Assembly (NCBI GenBank): GCA_001983455.1
Contig: LJDB01000043.1
Location: 1 to 64,000 of the forward strand
DNA: 64,000 bases
Origin: Candidatus Epulonipiscium fishelsonii
Lineage (GTDB): Bacteria; Bacillota; Clostridia; Lachnospirales; Cellulosilyticaceae
Reading direction: 5' to 3'
Shown: in pieces, positions 1 through 8,211 of the stretch
Layout of the letters: every line of letters starts with the position of its first letter
Numbering within the stretch: position 1 is the first letter of the stretch
The notes under the pieces: model-generated
What the model was told of the DNA's origin: nothing
The model's input: only the letters and a program-made list of their open reading frames with translations
The model's database searches: none
Position numbers and translations under genes: made by a program

Positions 1-1326
1 ATTTTTAGTAATGTAAATACAACCATTATTAATACTAAAGGCAAAAAAGGGACTTGTGCAGGAATTGCTGAAGCTCTGGAATTTATTCCAAATAATAAAA
101 GTTTTATGATAATTTGGTCTGATTTAATTTTGCCACAAGACTTTGATATATCAAATTTATCACTAGGGAATTATATCGGTCTTTCCAATGATTTTCCTTG
201 CAGATGGAGATATGAGCAAAATGAGTTTGAAGAAATATCATCAATAAAAACAGGTGTAGCAGGATTATTTATTTTTGAAAATAAGTATATCTTGAAAGAT
301 ATTCCTGAAGATGGCGAATTTGTTAAATGGCTTAAATATAAAAATATAAAATTCGATAGTATTAATTTAATAGGAACTAAAGAGTTTGGTGTTATAGAAG
401 AATATGAAAAGTTGGAAAAAATGAAATGTAGACCATTTAACGAAATTATATACTTCAAAGATTATGTTATAAAAAAAGCTATAGATAGTCAAGGTAAAAG
501 TCTAGCTGAAAAAGAGTTGGCTTGGTACAAAAAGGTTACTATACTTGGATTTAAAAACATTCCTAAAATTTATGAAGAACATCCTTTAAAGCTAGAGTTT
601 ATTAAAGGAAAAAATATTTATGAATATAATAATCTTGATTTTAACATCAAAACAGAAATTTTAGAAAACTTAGTAAAAACTTTATCAGATTTACATTCAC
701 TAGAGAGTGTTCCTGCTGATTATAAAAGTTTTGAAGAAAATTATATAGATAAAACGTTTGAACGAATAGATAAAGTTCAAACTTTGATACCATTCGCTTC
801 AGAAAAATTTATCAAAATAAACAATAAGGTATGTAAAAATATATTCTTTTATAAAGAAGAAGTTATAACCCTAATAAATAAGTTTACACCGACAGAATTT
901 AGACTAATTCATGGAGACTGTACATTTTCAAACATAATGTTAAAAAATGATGTTATGCCAATATTAATAGACCCTAGAGGATATTTTGGTAAAACACAAT
1001 TTTATGGGGATGTTATGTATGATTGGGCAAAACTATATTATTCTTTAATAGGCAATTATGATCAATTTAATCTAAAGAATTTTACCTTAGACATTGATGA
1101 ATGTGCCAAAGAAGTAACTCTTAAAATTAAATCAAATGAGTGGGAACTTCTAGAAAATAAGTTTTTTGAATTAATAAATGTATCTCCTACACAAATAAAA
1201 TTAATCCATGCTCTTATATGGATATCTCTTACAACTTATGCTTGGGAAAATTATGATTCAATTTGTGGGGCATTTTATAATGGGTTGTACTATTTGGAGG
1301 AATGTTTATGCGATTTGAACAAATAG
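1..1326 (+). CDS. Sugar nucleotidyltransferase fused to APH/choline-kinase-like phosphotransferase (5' partial)
   Basis: The frame is open from base 1 without a start codon, so the gene begins upstream of the window. The residues before the first internal ATG at 106 still read as a sugar-phosphate nucleotidyltransferase core (TCAGIAEAL, then WSDLIL). The C-terminal 250 residues look like an aminoglycoside-phosphotransferase/choline-kinase fold, with catalytic loop HGDCTFSNIM and metal-binding IDPRG followed by YGDVMYDWAKL. Such fusions are known to phosphorylate and nucleotide-activate small polyols or sugars for capsule or wall polymers. The last bases overlap the following SIS gene, and a HAD phosphatase follows, which supports a small surface-sugar activation operon. 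The substrate cannot be told from sequence. Confidence 0.72.
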   Translation: MFSNVNTTIINTKGKKGTCAGIAEALEFIPNNKSFMIIWSDLILPQDFDISNLSLGNYIGLSNDFPCRWRYEQNEFEEISSIKTGVAGLFIFENKYILKDIPEDGEFVKWLKYKNIKFDSINLIGTKEFGVIEEYEKLEKMKCRPFNEIIYFKDYVIKKAIDSQGKSLAEKELAWYKKVTILGFKNIPKIYEEHPLKLEFIKGKNIYEYNNLDFNIKTEILENLVKTLSDLHSLESVPADYKSFEENYIDKTFERIDKVQTLIPFASEKFIKINNKVCKNIFFYKEEVITLINKFTPTEFRLIHGDCTFSNIMLKNDVMPILIDPRGYFGKTQFYGDVMYDWAKLYYSLIGNYDQFNLKNFTLDIDECAKEVTLKIKSNEWELLENKFFELINVSPTQIKLIHALIWISLTTYAWENYDSICGAFYNGLYYLEECLCDLNK

Positions 1327-1892
1327 CTGATGCAATCCAAAATGCATTACTATCAATTGATAAAGTAATTTTTGGTGAATTAATTAATCAAGCTGTATGT
1401 ACACTACAAAATAACAATAAAATTATAGTGAGCGGATTGGGAAAAAATGTAGCTGTATGTGAAAAATTTGTTGGGACTATGGTATCACTGGGACTAAACG
1501 CAGTTTTTATGAACACTAATTCTGCAAGTCATGGTGACATTGGAATGGTTAAAGAAAATGATTTAGTAATTGTTTTAACAAAAAGCGGTGAAACTATAGA
1601 GTCAATTTATTTAGTGGAATTACTGCAACTACGAAAAAATATAAATATATGGCTTATAACATTTAATAGTGATAGCACCTTAAGTAACAAGATTACTAAT
1701 AAATTAGTAATAAACTTAAAACATGAAGGAGATAAGTGGAATATACTTCCTAACAATTCAACCACTATAAATTTAATTGTCTTGCAAGAATTGGCTATGC
1801 AATTATCAATAAAAATGGATATAGACTTAGAAAGTTTTAGACAAAATCATCCAGCAGGACATATAGGAGCAATATTAAACAATGGAAAATAA
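1308..1892 (+). CDS. SIS-domain phosphosugar isomerase (KdsD/KpsF-like, no CBS domains)
   Basis: About 194 residues forming a single SIS domain: the sugar-phosphate loop is VSGLGKNVAV, then SASHGDIGMV, LTKSGETIES and a C-terminal NHPAGHIGAIL that matches the HPGG-type ending of arabinose-5-phosphate isomerases. Full KdsD/KpsF proteins carry two more CBS domains (about 320 residues), which are missing here. An ATG at 1302 also exists but lies one base after the GGAGG at 1296-1300; the ATG at 1308, seven bases away, is the better start. It overlaps the kinase fusion upstream and the HAD gene downstream, so translation is probably coupled. An aldose/ketose phosphate interconversion feeding the upstream nucleotidyltransferase is inferred. 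Confidence 0.75.
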   Translation: MRFEQIADAIQNALLSIDKVIFGELINQAVCTLQNNNKIIVSGLGKNVAVCEKFVGTMVSLGLNAVFMNTNSASHGDIGMVKENDLVIVLTKSGETIESIYLVELLQLRKNINIWLITFNSDSTLSNKITNKLVINLKHEGDKWNILPNNSTTINLIVLQELAMQLSIKMDIDLESFRQNHPAGHIGAILNNGK

Positions 1893-2262
1893 CAAGCATA
1901 TTTTATCAGCTTTAAATAAAACATGGATTTTAGATTTAGATGGTACTATATTAAAGCATAATGGCTATAAAATTGATGGTAAAGATACCTTTTTAGAAGG
2001 TGCTTTTGAATTTTTAGTTCAAATTCCTCCAGACGATATGATAATTTTTTTAACGTCTAGGACAAAAGAATATCAGAAATCTACAGAAGCATTTCTTAAG
2101 CAAAATAACATTAGATATAATTCAATAATTTTCAATGTTCCGTACGGAGAACGAATCCTTATAAATGATGCTAAGCCATCAGGATTGCCAATGACTTTAG
2201 CAATTGATACAATCAGAGATAAATTTATGGATAATACATTTGAGATAAATTTAAATTTATAA
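1882..2262 (+). CDS. HAD-superfamily phosphatase, capsule-biosynthesis type
   Basis: 126 residues. The N-terminal WILDLDGTIL is HAD motif I (nucleophile Asp and general acid Asp two residues later), FLTSRT is motif II, and ILINDAKPSG resembles motif IV. There is no large cap domain, as in the small capsule-biosynthesis phosphatases and KdsC-like enzymes. The start overlaps the end of the SIS gene by 11 bases. Removing a phosphate after the isomerase or kinase step of the same sugar pathway is inferred from position. Last gene of the sugar-activation cluster. Confidence 0.68.
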   Translation: MENNKHILSALNKTWILDLDGTILKHNGYKIDGKDTFLEGAFEFLVQIPPDDMIIFLTSRTKEYQKSTEAFLKQNNIRYNSIIFNVPYGERILINDAKPSGLPMTLAIDTIRDKFMDNTFEINLNL

Positions 2263-2336
2263 GCACAACAAAAGTAATAAGTATTTGCTATTTGAATATA
2301 AATATGTTTACCACACTTGAAGGAAGGGATAATAAA

Positions 2337-3701
2337 GTGAAAACGGTTCTAAATATATTTTTTTACTTAACAATACTAGTTACTTTTGTTGCCTGTAACA
2401 ATACACCTATGAATTTTGAGGAGCAGAAAATGATAGAAATAGCTAAGACACAAGTTTTGGAAATGACCAAAGGCAATTTTAATAATGTTGTGCAGTCTTT
2501 TAGTGAAGATGTAGCAAAACAACTTGACGAGCAAACAATGAAACTTACATGGGATGCAACCGTTGCTCCTATAGGAAAGTATATAGGATTTTATGAAGCA
2601 ACAGGTGAACCAGTGGGTAAATATTTCACTGTTTCAATTATTGAGCAATATGAGCTTAATGCATTAAAGGTTACTATAACTTATAATACAGATAACAAAA
2701 TCGTTGGACTAAATTTAAATTATTTTACTATTGATAAACCTCTTGTTTCTACAGAAAAATTTGAAGAAATAGATTTTATAATAGGTGAAAAATTTCCTCT
2801 TAGTGGAATATTAACTTTGCCAAAAGGAGTTATTAATCCACCTGTGGTTTTATTAATTCAAGGCTCTGGTGCTACTGATAAAAATTCAACCATCTATTCT
2901 AATATGCCATTTAAAGATATTGCCTATGGATTAGCAGAACAAGGAATTGCTACATTAAGATATGATAAACGATATTATGCATATCCTGAGCAAGCACAAC
3001 AACTTAGCATAGAATTAACATTAAATGATGAGGTTCTAGAAGATGCCCAACTGGCACTAGAATTATTATCTAATGAACCTAAAATTGATACTTCAAACAT
3101 ATATGTTTTGGGTCACTCTTTGGGTGGTGGATTAACACCGTATCTAGCCTACCAAAATGACAATGTTAAAGGGATAATTTCAATGGCTGGAACTTTAAGA
3201 CCTCTTTATGAGCTGTCATATGATCAAAATAAAGATATAGAAGCTATTATTTTAAATGGAAACTTTGATGATGCAACAGTAAATATGGTTAAAACACAAA
3301 TGGAGCAAGTTGAAAAAGATATTCAAATTTTACGTAGTACTTTAAGTGATGTTCCAAATGAACAAATATTGATAGGATTGCCAGCGGGATATCAAAAATC
3401 TGTTAAAAATTATGCAGGAGAAAATTTTATCAATGATATAGCTGTACTAATTTTAATATTACAAGGAACAGCTGATTTTCAAGTATATGCCGATAAAGAT
3501 TATAAACTTTGGCAATCCACTTTAAAAAATAGAAATAATGTAGACTTTAAACTATATGAAGGTTTAAATCACTTGATGATGACAACAAATGGAAAACAAG
3601 ATATAAGTGAATATGAGATAAAAGGTAGTGTTTCTCAAGATGTTATTGATGATATAGCAACCTTTGTGAAAAAACATTATAGTGAACCTACTGATGTTTA
3701 A
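2337..3701 (+). CDS. Alpha/beta-hydrolase lipoprotein with N-terminal DUF3887-like domain
   Basis: 454 residues from a GTG at 2337, chosen because AGGAAGGG lies eight bases before it; an in-frame ATG at 2292 has no ribosome site and would bury the signal peptide. The N-terminus (hydrophobic stretch ending LVTFVAC) is a lipoprotein signal, so the protein is probably anchored outside the membrane. Residues about 25-125 resemble the DUF3887/SnoaL-like domain that often precedes this hydrolase. The hydrolase has oxyanion region LLIQGSGATDKN, nucleophile elbow GHSLGGG, acid ILQGTADFQV and histidine GLNHLMM. An esterase or peptidase acting on an unknown extracellular substrate. It stands alone and is followed by a terminator. 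Confidence 0.78.
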   Translation: MKTVLNIFFYLTILVTFVACNNTPMNFEEQKMIEIAKTQVLEMTKGNFNNVVQSFSEDVAKQLDEQTMKLTWDATVAPIGKYIGFYEATGEPVGKYFTVSIIEQYELNALKVTITYNTDNKIVGLNLNYFTIDKPLVSTEKFEEIDFIIGEKFPLSGILTLPKGVINPPVVLLIQGSGATDKNSTIYSNMPFKDIAYGLAEQGIATLRYDKRYYAYPEQAQQLSIELTLNDEVLEDAQLALELLSNEPKIDTSNIYVLGHSLGGGLTPYLAYQNDNVKGIISMAGTLRPLYELSYDQNKDIEAIILNGNFDDATVNMVKTQMEQVEKDIQILRSTLSDVPNEQILIGLPAGYQKSVKNYAGENFINDIAVLILILQGTADFQVYADKDYKLWQSTLKNRNNVDFKLYEGLNHLMMTTNGKQDISEYEIKGSVSQDVIDDIATFVKKHYSEPTDV

Positions 3702-3711
3702 ATTTAATGAT

Positions 3712-3748
3712 AAGGATGGGAAATCAAAAATTTTTCATCCTTATTTTT
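3712..3748 (+). terminator. Rho-independent terminator after the hydrolase lipoprotein
   Basis: AAGGATG at 3712-3718 pairs with CATCCTT at 3736-3742, extended by A/T pairs inside, and is followed by a short T-run (ATTTTTG). Confidence 0.6.
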
Positions 3749-3823
3749 GCCTATTATGCTTGCTCATAGACCTATCAATACTAAAAAATTTATTTATAAT
3801 TTTAGTATAAGGAGGAATTTAAC

Positions 3824-4717
3824 ATGAAAACAAGGAAACTGGTATCATTTGATTTTGCAATAAAATATTTATTAAGACAAAAAGATAATTTTGAAATATT
3901 AGAAGGCTTTTTAACAGCTCTTTTAAATGAACCCATAGAAGTTTTAGATATAATAGAAAGTGAAAGTAATAAGCACTCTGACATCTCTAAAGGAAATAGA
4001 GTAGATCTTATGATAAGAGACTCTCAAGATAGAAGAATGATTGTGGAAATTCAGCACGCATCTGAATCCGATTATCTTGAGAGAATGGTATTTGAAACAG
4101 CCAAAACTATTGTCGATAACTTAGATAAAGGTAAAAGCTATGGTAATATTGTAAAAGTTATCTCTATAAATATTTTATACTTTAATTTAGGAGAAGGCAA
4201 TGGCTATCTTTATAAAGGAGAACTTCAGTTTACAGATATGTACGAAAAACACAAAGACAAAGCAGTTTTAAAATATTCGACTGATAAACTTCCAGAATAT
4301 TATCTTATACGAACTACTAAATTTAAAAATAAATTTAACACAGATTTAGATGATTGGATATATATGTTTAAAAATAATGAAGTTAGAGAAGACGCTACCA
4401 CAAAAGGTCTCGTTTTAGCAAAAGAAAAACTAGATATATTAAAAATGGATGAAATCCAAAAAAGAGAATATGACTCTTTTATTCATAATCGTCGTATATC
4501 AAATTCTATGCTTGAAACTGCTAAAGCAGAAGGTTTAGAAGCTGGTTTGAAACTAGGTGAAGAAAAAGGTTTGAAACTAGGTGAAAAAAAATTAAAGCAA
4601 GAGAAAATTGAAATAGCAAAAAATTTATTAGATGTATTAGATGATGAAACCATTGCACTAAAAACAAAATTATCAATAAAGAAAGTTAAGGAAATTAGAA
4701 AGTCAACTATTCAATAA
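3824..4717 (+). CDS. Rpn-family recombination-promoting nuclease / PD-(D/E)XK putative transposase
   Basis: 297 residues, start ATG 3824 preceded by AAGGAGG. The opening FDFAIKYLLRQ, then GNRVDLMIRD and MIVEIQ give the D ... E-x-Q arrangement of the PD-(D/E)XK nuclease core in the Rpn/PDDEXK_2 family. The C-terminal part is charged and ends in an HTH-like tail (ETIALKTKLSIKKVKEIRK). A 7-residue unit, GLKLGEE, is tandemly duplicated near residue 245. Rpn proteins promote RecA-independent recombination in E. coli, and some family members are described as phage-defence factors; which role applies here is unknown. It stands alone, between terminators. Confidence 0.8.
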   Translation: MKTRKLVSFDFAIKYLLRQKDNFEILEGFLTALLNEPIEVLDIIESESNKHSDISKGNRVDLMIRDSQDRRMIVEIQHASESDYLERMVFETAKTIVDNLDKGKSYGNIVKVISINILYFNLGEGNGYLYKGELQFTDMYEKHKDKAVLKYSTDKLPEYYLIRTTKFKNKFNTDLDDWIYMFKNNEVREDATTKGLVLAKEKLDILKMDEIQKREYDSFIHNRRISNSMLETAKAEGLEAGLKLGEEKGLKLGEKKLKQEKIEIAKNLLDVLDDETIALKTKLSIKKVKEIRKSTIQ

Positions 4718-4736
4718 ATTTATAGTGAACGTATAA

Positions 4737-4776
4737 ATATTTAAAAGGATCACTTTGAAAATGCCTCGTGATCCTT
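4737..4776 (-). terminator. Shared hairpin terminator between converging genes
   Basis: A perfect 9-bp stem, AAGGATCAC at 4745-4753 with GTGATCCTT at 4768-4776. On the minus strand the stem runs into TTTTAAAT, so it best terminates the padR-TraB operon. On the plus strand the tail (CTCCAATAATTTT) is a weak T-run for the Rpn gene. Confidence 0.55.
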
Positions 4777-4821
4777 CTCCAATAATTTTATAATGCCACT
4801 ATTAAAATTAATCTCTTTAGA

Positions 4822-5430
4822 TCAACAGCCTCCCATATATACTGCAGGGTTTATATAAACTGACATCTCTGTCTCATTGGCATAAACTTCACATTCAATT
4901 ACATTTGCTCTGTAAAATTTTTGATTAATAGGCATCCCCATATTTTCAGCTTCATATGCATAGTCTTTTCTATTAGTATCAAATTTTGCGTAAGCATGCT
5001 CAACAAGACGTTTTGCTAAAACAACAGCTTCCTCAATACTACATTCATTATTAAGTTGTAACTCTTTAGGATTATCTTTAACTAAATCATTATCTATAAA
5101 GTATTGAACGGCATCAGTTTCAGCAATTTCATCGTACCATGCAATAGTGCTAAAAAGTTTTGTTATTACATCTCCATGTGTAGATTGTTTATATGAATTG
5201 TGTACGTTTGTATTTAAATTTAAAGTAAGTTCAAGTTTAAATAATTCTCCTGCTGTTTTTGAAACAAGTGAATTTAATTTTTCTTTAGAAATCGTTTTAG
5301 TACAATCTTCGTCATGTAGTTCACATTCTTGCATAACTAATGTAGGCCATTCTGACGTATCTGCAAAAGTTTGAATAGTTGGTGCCAAGGCCATAATGCT
5401 TGTTAATCCTATTAAAAATAATTTTTTCAT
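4822..5430 (-). CDS. Truncated TraB/GumN-like secreted protein with SLH-like N-terminal region
   Basis: 202 residues. The start at 5430 is preferred over the ATG at 5436 because AAGGAG is nine bases from it, matching the spacing of the neighbouring paralogue. The signal peptide (cleavage near TFADT) and about 145 N-terminal residues are nearly identical to the next gene, including an SLH-like segment (YFIDNDLVKDNPKELQL). After that the TraB domain is gone: a short stretch, MGMPINQKFYRANVIECE, looks like two separated pieces of the paralogue joined (its MGMPEDQK and LIACE segments), then the frame ends in MGGC. Probably a tandem duplicate that lost its catalytic domain; the intact frame and ribosome site leave open that a secreted N-terminal domain is still made. 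Confidence 0.7.
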   Translation of the reverse strand: MKKLFLIGLTSIMALAPTIQTFADTSEWPTLVMQECELHDEDCTKTISKEKLNSLVSKTAGELFKLELTLNLNTNVHNSYKQSTHGDVITKLFSTIAWYDEIAETDAVQYFIDNDLVKDNPKELQLNNECSIEEAVVLAKRLVEHAYAKFDTNRKDYAYEAENMGMPINQKFYRANVIECEVYANETEMSVYINPAVYMGGC

Positions 5431-5485
5431 TTTCATATGCTCCTTCTTATAAATCTATAGTATTTGATAGCATCAATACTATACC

Positions 5486-6844
5486 TTATTCATAGAAATC
5501 CACTACATTATATCCTTGTGCTTCAAGAAGATCAACAACAGAATTATCAATCAAGAAATGAAATGCTCCCAGCATAACAAAACAAGTTTGTTCTTCATCA
5601 GACTCCAATAATTTTATAATACCATTGGTAAAATTAACATCCCTAGAACAGCCGGAAATATCTTCCCCAATCCCTGATAACAGCCCATCAACATCCCCAT
5701 TTGCCCAATGTTTAACATCTGTAGCCAAGTCCATTGCAATAGTTGTCTCAGGCATAATAATTTCTTCTTTATTAATTTCTGGTGATAAAATTATATCAAT
5801 TTGAGAATTTATTACATCACTTAGATATTCATCTGATTTATCTGCATCTGATTGCGAAACATAGGTATCAACTTTTGATCCTAAAGTTTCAAGTCCTATT
5901 AGTTCTTGCTTATTCACGTCCACTTTATTAATGAAATAATTATCTACGCCATGCATTGTTTGTAATGCCCTTTCAGCTTCAACTTCATTATCAATACCAC
6001 CATGTTGAGCTCTTATATACAAGTCAAATAATTCCCTAATACTCCACAATTTACTTAAGTCTGCCATATGCTTTTGGTCTTCAGGCATTCCCATTAATTC
6101 AAAAGCTTGCCAAATTCTTTCATAAGTTTGTTCATCAACATGGTCTTTAAGTGTTGTTCCATCTGAATATATTGTAGCGTCTATATAAGCTTGTATTTCC
6201 TCCTCGTTAGGATTAATTTCACATGCAATTAAATCTGATTTATCAAAAGCATCTTTAAGCTTATGGTTCATAGGATATAGATCAGGAGTTCCACTATGAA
6301 TTGTACCAACTAGATAAACAACATTACCGTTGTTTTCAACTTTATATACATAACCTTTCGCACCAGCATCAAATTTTGCATAAGCATGCTCAACAAGACG
6401 TGTTGCTAAAACAACAGCTTGCTCAACACTACATTCATTATTAAGTTGTAATTCTTTGGGATTATCTTTAACTAAATCATTATCTATAAAGTATTGAACT
6501 GCATCAGTTTCGGTAATTTCATCATACCATGCAATAGTGCTAAAAAGTCTTGTTATTACATCCCCATGTGTAAGTGGTTTATATGAATTATGTACATTTG
6601 TATTTAGGTTTAAAGTGAGTTCAAGTTTAGATAATTTTTCTGCTGTTTTTGAAACCAGTGAATTTAATTTTTCTTCAGAAATTGTTTTAGTAAAATCTTC
6701 GTCATACCATTCTAATGGATAAATCCCGTATAATTCACCTTCTTGCAGAACTGATGCAGACCATTCTGACGTGTCTGCAAAAGTTTGAATAGTTGGTGAC
6801 AAAGCCATAATACCTGCTAATCCTATTAAAAATAATTTTTTCAT
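5486..6844 (-). CDS. Secreted TraB/GumN family protein with SLH-like N-terminal domain
   Basis: 452 residues. The signal peptide (LFLIGLAGIMALSP, cleavage near TFADT) is followed by an SLH-like region at about residues 90-155 that could hold it at the envelope. Residues about 165-452 match the TraB/GumN (Tiki-like) fold: VYLVGTIHSG, DLIACEIN and near the end MLGAFHFLIDNS, the last being the GAxH motif. TraB/Tiki proteins are putative metallo-peptidases. In the C-terminal motif the glycine that usually follows the histidine is not seen. It starts two bases after the HAAS gene, with AAAGGAG lying in that gene's end, so it is translated as part of the padR operon. Confidence 0.78.
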   Translation of the reverse strand: MKKLFLIGLAGIMALSPTIQTFADTSEWSASVLQEGELYGIYPLEWYDEDFTKTISEEKLNSLVSKTAEKLSKLELTLNLNTNVHNSYKPLTHGDVITRLFSTIAWYDEITETDAVQYFIDNDLVKDNPKELQLNNECSVEQAVVLATRLVEHAYAKFDAGAKGYVYKVENNGNVVYLVGTIHSGTPDLYPMNHKLKDAFDKSDLIACEINPNEEEIQAYIDATIYSDGTTLKDHVDEQTYERIWQAFELMGMPEDQKHMADLSKLWSIRELFDLYIRAQHGGIDNEVEAERALQTMHGVDNYFINKVDVNKQELIGLETLGSKVDTYVSQSDADKSDEYLSDVINSQIDIILSPEINKEEIIMPETTIAMDLATDVKHWANGDVDGLLSGIGEDISGCSRDVNFTNGIIKLLESDEEQTCFVMLGAFHFLIDNSVVDLLEAQGYNVVDFYE

Positions 6845-6846
6845 TT

Positions 6847-7407
6847 TTATACACTCCTTTTTATAAATCTATTGTATTTGACAATGTCAATACTAATTAA
6901 TATAACATTCAGTAATATGCCAAAAAACATTGGCAAACAACTTATTTTAATAATTGCCAAATAACTTAAATGTGATGTTGTCATAAAGGTTAAATTCCAT
7001 ATAGTTGCAATGCAACCCACTGCAAAAAATGTTGTTCCCCATCTGTTAAGCTGCCCTATGCAAGGATGAGACTTAAATTTTAAGTATTTATATATGGGGT
7101 ATATAAATACTGACATTAAAACCACAGTAGGGCTGTCAAAATAATATGAAATTTTGAAGCCTATAACATAAATTAAAATAGGTATTAATACCAATTTTAA
7201 TTTAGAAATTTTTATGCTATACATAATATTAAACTCTGTTCCAATTTCTATAGGATCACCCAGATCTAGTAAAATATTTTCCACATTGTTTTCAAATGCA
7301 CAGCTATCTTCAATATGATTTCTATATTCTTCAACAATATGTTTTCTAATATCTTTATCATATATTTGGTTTCCCAAAGACTCTAAAAATGTATCTATTT
7401 TAGTCAT
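6847..7407 (-). CDS. HAAS-domain membrane protein partnered with PadR
   Basis: 186 residues. The N-terminal 60 residues (FLESLGNQIYDKDIRKHI, VEEYRNHIEDS) match the HAAS/DUF1700-type signalling domain that is usually encoded beside PadR regulators. The rest holds about four membrane segments (near LIPILIYVIGF, LMSVFIYPIY, FFAVGCIATIW and FGILLNVILIS). The gene overlaps padR by eight bases and abuts the TraB gene. A membrane-state sensor that tunes the PadR repressor is the accepted idea for this pairing, and is inferred here. Confidence 0.75.
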   Translation of the reverse strand: MTKIDTFLESLGNQIYDKDIRKHIVEEYRNHIEDSCAFENNVENILLDLGDPIEIGTEFNIMYSIKISKLKLVLIPILIYVIGFKISYYFDSPTVVLMSVFIYPIYKYLKFKSHPCIGQLNRWGTTFFAVGCIATIWNLTFMTTSHLSYLAIIKISCLPMFFGILLNVILISIDIVKYNRFIKRSV

Positions 7408-7711
7408 AAGCTTTACCCCTTAGTATTTTTTGCATAGCGGACATATATTTATTCCACTCTGTTTTCTTATAACCTAGAACTTCTTCGCCTTTTTTAGTAA
7501 TTGAGTAATATTTACGAAGCTTATTTGTTTCTGTTTTTTTCTCGTAAGATATTAGATTTCCTTCAATTTCTAATTTGTGAAGTATTGGATATAGCGTGCC
7601 AACCTTTAAGTCAAAGGTAGAGTCGGACATTATTCTTAATTTTTCTATCATTTCGTATCCATACATATCTTTTTTAGATAAAAGTTGAAGTACTAATAAT
7701 TGAGTATTCAT
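7400..7711 (-). CDS. PadR-family transcriptional repressor
   Basis: 103 residues. The winged helix runs through LLVLQLLSKKDMYGYEMIE, then GTLYPILHKLEIEGNLISY and KYYSITKKGEEVL, the standard PadR signature. The short C-terminal helix is typical of the small (subfamily 2) PadR proteins that act as dimers. It is the first gene of a four-gene minus-strand unit (padR, HAAS, TraB, truncated TraB). Its own promoter carries a perfect palindrome between the -35 and -10 boxes, so autorepression is very likely. Confidence 0.88.
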   Translation of the reverse strand: MNTQLLVLQLLSKKDMYGYEMIEKLRIMSDSTFDLKVGTLYPILHKLEIEGNLISYEKKTETNKLRKYYSITKKGEEVLGYKKTEWNKYMSAMQKILRGKAYD

Positions 7712-7774
7712 GATTATCTCCTTATAAATTTTGAATAATTTTTTTCTCCGAGAAAATTTAACTATCTGGAATCA

Positions 7775-7802
7775 TTATATATCGACTCTCGATATATGTT
7801 AA
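7775..7802 (-). promoter_or_regulatory. padR operon promoter with embedded palindromic operator
   Basis: On the minus strand, TTAACA (7802-7797) is 16 bp from TATAAT (7780-7775). The inverted repeat ATATATCGA-CTC-TCGATATAT at 7777-7797 fills the spacer and overlaps both boxes, so a bound dimer would block RNA polymerase. Confidence 0.75.
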
Positions 7803-7837
7803 CAAAAAAAATTCACTATTTGTAAATATTTTTTTCA

Positions 7838-7990
7838 GATAAAAGTTGAAGTTTTAATAATTAACTATTTATGCCTACATACTTTCATAGTATAGGTTTT
7901 GAATAATTTATTTCTCCAAGAAAATTTAGCTATCTGAAATCATTATATATCGACTCTCGATATATGTCAAGAAAAAAATTCGCTAAAAAA
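7838..7990 (-). repeat. Duplicated padR 5' end and promoter/operator (dead copy)
   Basis: This stretch repeats 7677-7815: the first codons of padR (AAAAGTTGAAG, TAATAATT), the TTTTGAATAATTT leader, and the same palindrome at 7945-7965. Here the minus-strand -35 is a perfect TTGACA (7970-7965), 16 bp from TATAAT (7948-7943), which is a better promoter than the proximal one. The ribosome site and start codon region were replaced by unrelated bases, so no protein can start here. Transcripts would run on into the real padR. Confidence 0.75.
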
Positions 7991-8033
7991 AGGTCTTTTA
8001 AATTTTCTATTTTTCCTATATAATAACTATATG

Positions 8034-8111
8034 ACTCTAACATATATATAATACGCCTAAATGCTTTGATTAGTTTTAGGTTTATAATAACATATGTTTA
8101 GAGTTTTTTTC
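8034..8111 (+). other. Large imperfect cruciform with plus-strand T-run
   Basis: ACTCTAACATAT (8034-8045) pairs with ATATGTTTAGAGT (8092-8104, one bulge), and CCTAAA (8056-8061) pairs with TTTAGG (8075-8080) inside it. T8 follows on the plus strand. No plus-strand gene lies upstream to need a terminator. It may insulate the divergent promoters or be a remnant palindromic element. The rest of 7991-8247 is plain AT-rich sequence with no other gene seen. Confidence 0.45.
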
Positions 8112-8211
8112 TATTATTTTTTTAACTACCATAGCAAGATAGTTTGTAAATTAGTTACAAGCCATAATATTGTTAAAAAAGTTATTGATAATTATTTAAA
8201 AGAGTAAGGAC

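Noticed and set aside
3824-4717. Insertion sequence around the Rpn gene
   Set aside because: No terminal inverted repeats or target duplication could be seen at either end; the gene stands alone between terminators.
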